In this document: positions 1-6,385 of the stretch, one piece after another
Layout: the number at the start of each line of letters is the position of its first letter
How positions within the stretch are numbered: the stretch's first letter is position 1
Source of the DNA: JAKAGZ01 sp964412105
Lineage (GTDB): Bacteria > Bacteroidota > Ignavibacteria > Ignavibacteriales > Ignavibacteriaceae
Direction of reading: 5' to 3'
DNA: 10,416 bases
Assembly (NCBI GenBank): GCA_964412105.1
Contig: CAYPNM010000075.1
Span: 1 to 10,416, forward strand
Notes under the pieces: generated by a model
What the model saw: only the letters and a program-made list of their open reading frames with translations
What the model was told of the DNA's origin: nothing
The model's database searches: none
Position numbers and translations under genes: made by a program

Positions 1-32
1 ATAAGTGAATTTTTATTAATGCTGGCTGCAGA

Positions 33-152
33 CTATAAATGTTTCCTCTTATAGATATACATTAGCGTAAAAACCGCGACAGTGAGCAGAAACAAAAAAA
101 ATACCCCAAAGACAAATATTAATATTTGAGTCGATATATAGTAAAGGCTCAT
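33..152 (-). CDS. Possible 39-residue single-helix membrane protein
   Basis: The frame runs from ATG at 152 to TAG at 33 and encodes 39 residues beginning MSLYYISTQI. One hydrophobic helix (about 9-34) is followed by the basic tail YKRKHL, which predicts N-outside, C-inside insertion. An in-frame stop sits 7 codons upstream, so it cannot be longer. AAGAG lies 5 nt before the ATG as a weak Shine-Dalgarno site. Small one-helix proteins of this kind are often subunits of respiratory membrane complexes, but I recognise no family (it does not look like CydX or CcoQ). An A/T-rich region can produce such a frame by chance. The 189 bp before it hold nothing else I can support, and positions 1-32 hold no recognisable feature. 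Confidence 0.35.
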   Translation of the reverse strand: MSLYYISTQILIFVFGVFFLFLLTVAVFTLMYIYKRKHL

Positions 153-321
153 ATTAACTCTTAAATTTTATTCATTAAATACATCAGCTCACAGAAGTTA
201 CTAACATTCGCCAATTATCTATAATATTTAACTAACTGGTTATAGTTGAAAATTCCTCATATTGCTGTTAAATGTCAATTGCATTTTAACTGCCGGATAA
301 CAAATGTTAGTATAATTAGAA

Positions 322-341
322 CAGTCTAAGAAATAAGACCG
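322..341 (-). terminator. Short hairpin just after the PHP gene
   Basis: Directly after the stop codon the minus strand can form a 6-bp stem (CGGTCT with AGACTG, one G-T pair) with an 8-nt loop. It is followed by TTCTAATT rather than a true T run. This is a weak intrinsic terminator candidate. Confidence 0.25.
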
Positions 342-1388
342 CTATTTTATTCTGATATGGTTGCTGTAAATCCAGGCTTTATTATTTAAATAAATCTCTA
401 CGCGGTAAGCCCCTTTGTCGCTACAAATAAATTGAGCTTGATCGGTCTCAACTTCGTCAATGAGAATTCCATTTTTAATTAATCTAACTGTTGCCTTTGG
501 AACTGGTAATAGTACCGTAAATTTTATCTTATTCTCGTTACTTATTGTTTCACCCATTTGGTAAAACTTATTTGGTGATTCGGCAAAAAACCTGAAGCCT
601 TTTGAATCACCATGGTAATCATTAGCTATAAAGCAATTTCCTGACGCAAGCGAACCGTAAATATTTTTCTTTGCCTTATCTATTTCCTGCTGGCCTTCAC
701 CTTTTACAATTTCTTTATTTGTTAATATGTGCGTGCGGATAGACTTAAATAAGACTTTGTATGGAAATATTTCAACCTCGAGGAACCCTAATAAATTATA
801 TTTATGCGCATGAGCATCAACTCCACCGATTCCAACAACCTTTCTTTTTTGATTAAGTTCATCCCAGACTTTTATAGTTTCTTTCTGAGGAGCATCTATT
901 GTACGTAAAGGATGAAGAAAAGACTGGTATTTATTTTCTTCTGTTAAATTTTCCATCCATTCAGACATATGATTCCACACTTCGATGCCATCAAAATCTT
1001 CTATGCTCCAGTCAACCCACGGATAAGGCGGATGTTCCTTCATATGAGTTCGTTTTTCGTGAGGATGCGCAATAAATCCTATCCCGCCTTTATCCTTAAC
1101 CAGCTTTACATATTCCCTGGCAGAAAGTCTGGTGGAAACGGTGTCTTCTATTCCAAAGGCAAGGTAGTGGTTTTTATTTTCTTTATCATTTATTTCACAG
1201 CCGACAAGCAGTAATGTGTTGCCATACCATTTTTCATAATTTTCCTTTAATGCTCTTAATGTGTTGTGGTCCGTCAAAGCAACAAAATCCAGTCCAACCT
1301 CACTTGCAGCTTTTGCGATTTCACCGACTTCCCCTGAACCATCTGAAAAAGTCGAATGCATATGAAGAGCACCAACATATTCATACAT
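342..1388 (-). CDS. PHP-domain metallohydrolase, CehA/McbA-like
   Basis: 348 residues, no signal peptide. The metal-binding PHP motifs are all visible: H9-x-H11 with D16, D40-H41 in TDHNT, E65, H108-P-H110, and D191-x-H193-x-H195. These ligate two or three metal ions in a TIM-like barrel that hydrolyses phosphoesters or related bonds. The C-terminal region (about 265-348) is a beta-rich domain ending in AWIYSNHIRIK, a pattern typical of the CehA/McbA group of PHP proteins, and the length fits that group. The substrate is unknown; the family name comes from a carbamate hydrolase and does not predict the native reaction. The start is placed 8 codons before the first metal ligand, as is usual; there is only a distant GAG upstream. 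It lies 113 bp after the beta-barrel gene and may be a separate unit. No direct link to electron transfer is visible. Confidence 0.9.
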   Translation of the reverse strand: MYEYVGALHMHSTFSDGSGEVGEIAKAASEVGLDFVALTDHNTLRALKENYEKWYGNTLLLVGCEINDKENKNHYLAFGIEDTVSTRLSAREYVKLVKDKGGIGFIAHPHEKRTHMKEHPPYPWVDWSIEDFDGIEVWNHMSEWMENLTEENKYQSFLHPLRTIDAPQKETIKVWDELNQKRKVVGIGGVDAHAHKYNLLGFLEVEIFPYKVLFKSIRTHILTNKEIVKGEGQQEIDKAKKNIYGSLASGNCFIANDYHGDSKGFRFFAESPNKFYQMGETISNENKIKFTVLLPVPKATVRLIKNGILIDEVETDQAQFICSDKGAYRVEIYLNNKAWIYSNHIRIK

Positions 1389-1447
1389 ATGGATTAATTT
1401 CTCAATTATTTATAAATCTGACGAAAGATAAGTTTATTATAATATAA

Positions 1448-1503
1448 GAACAACATTATAATAATTATAAAGAAAATGAACTACTGGAAATAATGTGTTG
1501 TTC
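1448..1503 (-). terminator. Weak hairpin over the end of the beta-barrel gene
   Basis: GAACAACA (1448-1455) is the exact reverse complement of TGTTGTTC (1496-1503), with 3 more pairs past a 2-nt bulge and a loop of about 32 nt. It covers the barrel gene's stop codon and is followed on the transcript by an A/T-rich stretch without a clean T run. It may be a transcript-end stabiliser or a poor terminator. The 113-bp gap also has several TATAAT-like hexamers but no matching -35 box, so no promoter for the next gene is called. Confidence 0.28.
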
Positions 1504-3163
1504 AAAACCTGGTTGTCAAATCAATGAATAGTCTGCTAAAAGTATTTGAGCTTTCAAATACTCCTTCATAATTTATCGACAGACTTAGGCTTCCGAATAA
1601 AAGAAAAGAAAGATCGGATGAGAATATATTCTGATCAATTTTGTCCGATACTACAGTGAACTGATATATTAATTTCCTGTAGCCAATTGAAATACGCATA
1701 CCATTTGAAAAATATTTACTAAGTTTTACCCCAGCATCAGTTCCATTGACATAATTGCTCATTATTTTCATGAAATTTAACGAAGGATTAATGTCAAATA
1801 GTGGGGAATTTATATAACTTAAATATCCACCATAATTTTTAGAGGGCTGAATATCACCGCTTCTAAACTGATAGCCGGCACTTAATCCAAGATATAAATT
1901 ATTTACGGCCCTTATATTTGTGTTAAATCTAAGTCCCTGTCTCAACTGGTTCTGGAATAATGTGTCAATTATAAATTTATATGTTTCATAATAAACTACA
2001 TTCCTTCTGGCATCATAAGTTGTTGTAAATGAGAATGCCCGGCTTGGTGCAATTCGTAAAGTCAAATAAAAACTGGTAAGTCTGAATGTGCTCTGTCCGA
2101 TATTATTGTTATCTCTTTTGTAAAGATCAATTTCAGACGACATAAATAAATTCGTTTTAGGAATTAAATTGTTGCTGTGCTGGATATATAGAAACCTCCT
2201 GTCAACCTTCATATTATTGGTTTGTTGAAATGCTCCAATAACATTTTCAATGTAGGTATCATTATCCCTGTTGAACAGGCCGATATAACCACCATACTCA
2301 AAAAGTTTCAGGTTATAGCTATAATCCATATAATTTGGCCGGGAACCAATAATCAAACCGCCATAAAAATTACCAATTTCTCTTTCAACCTGTAATCCAT
2401 CCGTAGCACCTATATTTGCGACTTTACCATTTAAATGCCTTCCCAGCCAGAATGTCGTTTGTTCATTTGGTTTATAAGTTAATGTTAAATCATAAACTTT
2501 CAGGCTGTTATTAATATTCGATTTCACATCAGACCATTGATTTGCAGTGTAAGCAAAAACAATGTAATTAGAAAATGATAGATGTGAATCCATAAAATCG
2601 TTCTTATTGAAAGAAAAGGTATATCTCCATCTTTGCAAATCATTGGCAGCTGAGATATTATCCAGACTTGATATTGACTGAATTGAAAATCTCCCATTAT
2701 ATGTTTTATTAGGTGCGTATTTTCTGCTATAATTTGATTTGACTTCCGGCACTGTAACAGTTTCAACAACATTGTTTTGGCCCTGCATCGCAAGGGTATC
2801 AACCATAACCGGTTTTACATTTTTTCCCTGTGTGTTTTTTTCAATCCTTTCTGCAACAAATGCAATGATTGTCTCATCACCATTTATACTGGTTTTTCCT
2901 GTACTTTGCCCGGAACAAGAAGACGCTGATAGATATTTTACAATTATGGCGGGTATTAACTTATTTTTTTTCTTCACATATAACGTATCCCCTTCTTTGA
3001 TCCCTTCTGTATTATCAAACGTGATGTAGATATTCTGTGAAGATTGAAAAGTAACCTTTCCAAATTTTTCAATGCGTTTTTCGCTCACTTGCGATAATAT
3101 TACACCGTTTCCAAGAATTATTGTTATAAATATTATTCGCAAAAATAAACTAATATTTTTCAT
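1502..3163 (-). CDS. Outer-membrane beta-barrel protein with small N-terminal domain, putative conduit porin
   Basis: 553 residues. A signal peptide (hydrophobic about 6-23, likely cleavage near ILS-Q at 24) precedes a small domain at about 30-105. That domain's strand and glycine pattern (GKVTFQ, IYITFD, IKEGDTLYV, AIIVKYL) looks like an SH3-like barrel. A Ser/Asn/Gln-rich linker follows to about 150, and the remaining roughly 400 residues alternate hydrophobic and polar residues, with many aromatic ends. The chain ends in Phe (LFIDLTTRF), the usual signal for outer-membrane barrel insertion. That length could hold about 16-20 strands, fewer than expected for MtrB. There is no heme motif. 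It starts 3 nt after the cytochrome stop with a strong Shine-Dalgarno site, so it is probably made with the cytochromes and could sheath the heme chain or export it. I do not recognise a named family; a general porin is the main alternative. Confidence 0.82.
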   Translation of the reverse strand: MKNISLFLRIIFITIILGNGVILSQVSEKRIEKFGKVTFQSSQNIYITFDNTEGIKEGDTLYVKKKNKLIPAIIVKYLSASSCSGQSTGKTSINGDETIIAFVAERIEKNTQGKNVKPVMVDTLAMQGQNNVVETVTVPEVKSNYSRKYAPNKTYNGRFSIQSISSLDNISAANDLQRWRYTFSFNKNDFMDSHLSFSNYIVFAYTANQWSDVKSNINNSLKVYDLTLTYKPNEQTTFWLGRHLNGKVANIGATDGLQVEREIGNFYGGLIIGSRPNYMDYSYNLKLFEYGGYIGLFNRDNDTYIENVIGAFQQTNNMKVDRRFLYIQHSNNLIPKTNLFMSSEIDLYKRDNNNIGQSTFRLTSFYLTLRIAPSRAFSFTTTYDARRNVVYYETYKFIIDTLFQNQLRQGLRFNTNIRAVNNLYLGLSAGYQFRSGDIQPSKNYGGYLSYINSPLFDINPSLNFMKIMSNYVNGTDAGVKLSKYFSNGMRISIGYRKLIYQFTVVSDKIDQNIFSSDLSFLLFGSLSLSINYEGVFESSNTFSRLFIDLTTRF

Positions 3164-3166
3164 CTT

Positions 3167-4576
3167 CTAGTCTCCTCTACCTGTTGGGTGACATGAATAA
3201 CAATCCTCATTCTGATGATGATCAGTCTTATGACATATAGCATTGCAGGTATGTGAAGCATAATTGCTCGTTATTGTATGGCAATCTGAGCAGGAATTCC
3301 ATCTCCCTAAATGTGTTCCTGAATATATTGGGAAGTACTGACTGTCGTGATCCCACGTAGAAGGTGTCCAGGCGCTTGTGGTATGACATTGAATGCAATC
3401 AGTAGGGAAATTAGCTGATGCATGATTGGGATTATTTGTGTTATCATAATTAGTTTTGTGACATGAATAACAGTCGCTGGGAGTATTCGTATAACCTGTT
3501 GCATGACAGGCAGAACAGCTAACAGAAGTATGAGCTCCGGTTAATGGAAAACCGGTTGTGCTATGATCAAATGTTGCCCCCTGCCAACTTGATGTAGTAT
3601 GACATTGTTTGCAGTCAGTAGGGAATCCTAATGTTACGTGATTCGGATCAGTAGTACTTTCAAAATTCGCTTTATGACAACTGTAACAATCCGTCGGCGT
3701 ATTTGAATATCCGTTCGTGTGACAGGCGCTGCAGCTAACAGTTACATGAGCACCTGTAAGCGGAAATGCTGTAGAATTATGATTAAAAGTGGATGGACTC
3801 CATCCATTTATAGTATGACAGGGGGAACAATCAGTACTGAAATTAGCCTGAACATGATTTGGATTAGTAGTTGCATCATAATCTTTTTTATGACAGGAAT
3901 AGCATTCCATTGACAATCCTGTGAAACTTCCCTGCTGATGACAGGCGAAACAATTATTGATTTTGTGCCCGCCAATTAAAGGGAAAAAATTGTGTGCAAA
4001 GTTTGCAAACGACCAGTTGGTTTGATTTACCAAATGACACTGCTGACAATCAGTAGAAAATCCCGCCTGGATATGATTGGGATTATTTGTAGCCATAAAG
4101 TCCTTTCTGTGACAATCAATGCATTCAATACCCTGAACCTCAAAATTAAGTGTGGAATATTTAGCATGACATTGGGAACAGTCTAAGCTTGCGTGGACTC
4201 CCACAAGCGGAAATCGACTTCTTTCGTGCAATTCATTAATATTTGTTATAAGCCAGGTTTGTGTTGTGTGACAACTTGAACATTCAGGCGACACTGAATT
4301 CTGGTGAATACTTTTATGACAGCTTCCGCAATCATCTTTAGCATTGGAAAAAATAAGCGATTGATGACAATTAACACAGCTAACACTCCTATGCTGTCCT
4401 GTTAATTTAAAGGGAGTCTCATCGTGATTAAACTTAATTGTCTTTGGAATTTCTTTCCAGGATGTGGAGGAGTGACAATTGGAACAATCTATTTTAAAAT
4501 CTTTTCCATGTGGCGATTGCGCAAATAAATTAGCTGCAAGCACCATAGATATTACTATGAATGACAATCGGCGCAT
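3167..4576 (-). CDS. Secreted 19-site c-type cytochrome with triheme tandem modules
   Basis: 469 residues with a signal peptide (MRRLSFIVIS..., probable cleavage after LFA at 19) and no lipobox. Eighteen CxxCH sites start at residues 31, 67, 83, 99, 133, 152, 177, 209, 225, 250, 282, 297, 322, 354, 369, 394, 429 and 459. CNAICH at 444-449 is a CX3CH site. After a lone first heme there are six triads. The middle ones repeat every 72-73 residues, each with F-x-H and FPLTGAH-type distal histidines before VSCSACH-type hemes. It shares this module with the preceding 20-heme protein but has only about 17 lysines and is rich in Ser, Thr and Asn, more like an exposed protein. There is no type IX sorting domain at the C-terminus. 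It is probably the distal part of the heme chain, working with the beta-barrel encoded 3 nt downstream. Its start lies inside the upstream gene, with a weak GGAAG before it. Confidence 0.93.
   Translation of the reverse strand: MRRLSFIVISMVLAANLFAQSPHGKDFKIDCSNCHSSTSWKEIPKTIKFNHDETPFKLTGQHRSVSCVNCHQSLIFSNAKDDCGSCHKSIHQNSVSPECSSCHTTQTWLITNINELHERSRFPLVGVHASLDCSQCHAKYSTLNFEVQGIECIDCHRKDFMATNNPNHIQAGFSTDCQQCHLVNQTNWSFANFAHNFFPLIGGHKINNCFACHQQGSFTGLSMECYSCHKKDYDATTNPNHVQANFSTDCSPCHTINGWSPSTFNHNSTAFPLTGAHVTVSCSACHTNGYSNTPTDCYSCHKANFESTTDPNHVTLGFPTDCKQCHTTSSWQGATFDHSTTGFPLTGAHTSVSCSACHATGYTNTPSDCYSCHKTNYDNTNNPNHASANFPTDCIQCHTTSAWTPSTWDHDSQYFPIYSGTHLGRWNSCSDCHTITSNYASHTCNAICHKTDHHQNEDCYSCHPTGRGD
3172..3177 (-). 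promoter_or_regulatory. Strong ribosome binding site for the beta-barrel gene
   Basis: GAGGAG ends 8 nt before the ATG at 3163 and is encoded within the last codons of the second cytochrome gene. It is the best Shine-Dalgarno match I found in the window and ties expression of the barrel to the cytochromes. Confidence 0.65.
3257..4123 (-). repeat. Four tandem ~216-bp coding repeats, three hemes each
   Basis: Codons 152-224, 225-296, 297-368 and 369-440 of the second cytochrome form four in-frame copies of 72-73 codons. Each begins with a CYSCH-type heme (CIDCH in the first), then PNH, then TDCxxCH, a W, the distal His pair and a CSACH-type heme. The middle copies agree best in protein; at DNA level they have diverged clearly, so these are old duplications rather than a recent slippage product. 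Confidence 0.85.
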
Positions 4577-6180
4577 TTTATTTCTTCCAGTTTATATTTA
4601 ATAAACAAAACCCCGTTATCATTTACGGGCTTATGACATTGAATGCATTTTAATTTTGAATGTGCTCCCTTCAGACTAAAATTAGTTCTTTCATGGTCAA
4701 ACTTCAGATCAGTCCAGCTATCAAATAAATGGCACCTGGAACAATCAGTCTGCCCGGAATTAGCAAATTGTCGATGATGAATATCATTGTGACAGGATTC
4801 ACAACTTGTCTTAAGAGATGCAAACTTATATTCAACTTTGTTTTGTAAGTTTTTATAAGCGTGGCAGCTTTCGCAGCTAATCGTTTTATGTTTTCCTTCA
4901 AGTGCAAACTTTGTTTTTGAATGGTCGAATTTGATTTTATTCCAGCTTTCAACGCTATGGCAGTTTTCACAATTATCATCTCCAAGAAAGGCGGAACTGA
5001 TTTCCGGTCCGTGAATATTTTTATGACATGAAATGCACTTTTGTGAACTGAAAACAAAATTCCAATCACTATTGTTCGGTTTATGGCAACTGTTACAGGA
5101 TACCGCAAGATGACTTCCGGCAAGAATAAATTTGGTTTTACTATGTCTTTCAATAGTAAAAGTGGAAGGAGTAAAGCTATATACATTATGACAGTGGCCG
5201 CAGTCGCTTACAATGCCATTTTTAGTAAATTGTCCTTTGTGATAATCCTTGTGACAATCAGTACATAAGGCAAACTTTGGCTTTGATGCCAGCTTAGCTC
5301 CGTGACAGTCGGCGCATTTTACATTTTGGTGTTTACCCAAAAGTGGGAACCTGGTTTTGTCGTGGTTGAAAGATGATGTTTTTATATTCTTGAATCCTGA
5401 AGTATTATGGCAGCTCTCGCAATTCTTCCCAAACTTTCCTTTATGAAAGTCTGCGTGACAGGAAGCACAACTGTTAAAAGAAAGTCCGACGAAATTCTGG
5501 AAAGGTTTACCATTTCTTGTTTCCACCTTATGACATTTTATACAGTCTGTGGTCTTGTGCAATCCTGTTAATTTGAACCTGGCTGCATTGTGATCAAATT
5601 TGGAAGCCGGCTTAAAAGAGTTAAATGTATGGCAATTGCTACAGTTGTTACCAAGAGTTTTTTTGTGAACATCTTCATGACAATTGTTACAATTGTTACT
5701 CAAACCAAGAAAAGTATTTTCTCTTTTTTTCAAATCTGAATTATTAATGAATTTAGATTGATGACATTCCTTGCATTTAATTTGCGAATGTTTGCCGCTC
5801 AAAGTGAATCCGGTAGTTGAGTGATTAAATTTACTTTCATCAAATCTTATTATTTGAAAATCTCGTCCGTTGTGTTCACTATGACATTTCCGGCACTCTT
5901 TATTTCTAACTTCAGCACTTGCATGATATCCTGTATTGATTGCAATAAGAGATTTAATTTCCTTATGGCAGTCCAGACATTTATCATTAGTAACTTTGTC
6001 ACCCAGTACATGACAGACTGTGCAGTTTTTTAATCCTTCAAGGTTAGCATGGAACTTCGTTAAATCTCCCGGAGAAATCTGGGCGTAGGAATTCCCGGTA
6101 TTAAGTAATACTAAAATTACTGCGGCTATTAAATATAATTTGCCGCTGCTTATTGTATGTAAAGTTAGAGTAAGCCTCAT
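4555..6180 (-). CDS. Secreted 20-heme c-type cytochrome, lysine-rich
   Basis: 541 residues with an N-terminal signal peptide (hydrophobic about 15-27, probable cleavage after SYA at 33) and no lipobox, so exported but not a lipoprotein. Twenty CxxCH heme sites start at residues 53, 68, 96, 136, 164, 180, 213, 238, 254, 289, 306, 327, 362, 382, 404, 436, 460, 480, 512 and 536. From 118 on, a module of about 74-77 residues repeats: F-[ND]-H, then F-x-L-x-G-x-H as likely distal ligands, then three CxxCH sites. It recurs near 118, 195, 271, 344, 418 and 494. The last copy has only two hemes, and the protein ends one residue after CADCH. Lysine is very abundant (about 62), unlike its neighbour. 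It is probably a periplasmic electron carrier or wire between the inner-membrane oxidoreductase and the outer membrane. It overlaps the next cytochrome gene by 22 nt, so translation is probably coupled. No Shine-Dalgarno site is seen. Confidence 0.93.
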   Translation of the reverse strand: MRLTLTLHTISSGKLYLIAAVILVLLNTGNSYAQISPGDLTKFHANLEGLKNCTVCHVLGDKVTNDKCLDCHKEIKSLIAINTGYHASAEVRNKECRKCHSEHNGRDFQIIRFDESKFNHSTTGFTLSGKHSQIKCKECHQSKFINNSDLKKRENTFLGLSNNCNNCHEDVHKKTLGNNCSNCHTFNSFKPASKFDHNAARFKLTGLHKTTDCIKCHKVETRNGKPFQNFVGLSFNSCASCHADFHKGKFGKNCESCHNTSGFKNIKTSSFNHDKTRFPLLGKHQNVKCADCHGAKLASKPKFALCTDCHKDYHKGQFTKNGIVSDCGHCHNVYSFTPSTFTIERHSKTKFILAGSHLAVSCNSCHKPNNSDWNFVFSSQKCISCHKNIHGPEISSAFLGDDNCENCHSVESWNKIKFDHSKTKFALEGKHKTISCESCHAYKNLQNKVEYKFASLKTSCESCHNDIHHRQFANSGQTDCSRCHLFDSWTDLKFDHERTNFSLKGAHSKLKCIQCHKPVNDNGVLFIKYKLEEIKCADCHS

Positions 6181-6267
6181 GCAAATAATGACTAATTTAT
6201 TTTAGTGCCCGGAATGAAAAGCTAATTTAGAATGGTAACAATTATTTTAAGTGTACTCTGGGTTTGT

Positions 6268-6296
6268 ATTATAATTGCTCATGTATATTCTGAAAA
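6268..6296 (-). promoter_or_regulatory. Candidate sigma-70 promoter for the cytochrome/porin set
   Basis: In the 205-bp gap before the first cytochrome gene, the minus strand has TTTTCA (6291-6296, 4 of 6 to the -35 box), a 17-nt spacer, and a perfect TATAAT (6268-6273). Initiation would leave a leader of roughly 80 nt to the ATG at 6180. The rest of the gap is A/T-rich, and no convincing GC-rich terminator follows the upstream oxidoreductase gene. Read-through from the upstream set therefore remains possible. Confidence 0.33.
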
Positions 6297-6385
6297 TAAT
6301 ATATGTTATAGCAGCAATATTGTAAATAGTTAAAAGTACTACAAATTAAAATTTTTATCTTTATTAAGTCTGGGTAAGCTCGGTT

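Noticed and set aside
273..278. Perfect TTGACA on the minus strand as a -35 box for the small frame at the left edge
   Set aside because: No acceptable -10 box lies 16-18 nt downstream (best is about 3 of 6), so it is probably chance in A/T-rich DNA.
3167..3185. RGD near the C-terminus of the second cytochrome as an integrin-type adhesion motif
   Set aside because: The GRGD codons overlap the GAGGAG ribosome binding site of the next gene, which explains the sequence; nothing else points to adhesion.
3257..4123. The periodic sequence as a CRISPR array or non-coding satellite
   Set aside because: The period is about 216 bp, in frame, with conserved CxxCH codons and diverged DNA; it is a coding module repeat.
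4555..4576. The two cytochrome genes as one gene broken by a frameshift
   Set aside because: The second frame starts with a complete signal peptide and its own ATG before its first heme, so it is a separate secreted protein; overlapping genes explain the arrangement better.
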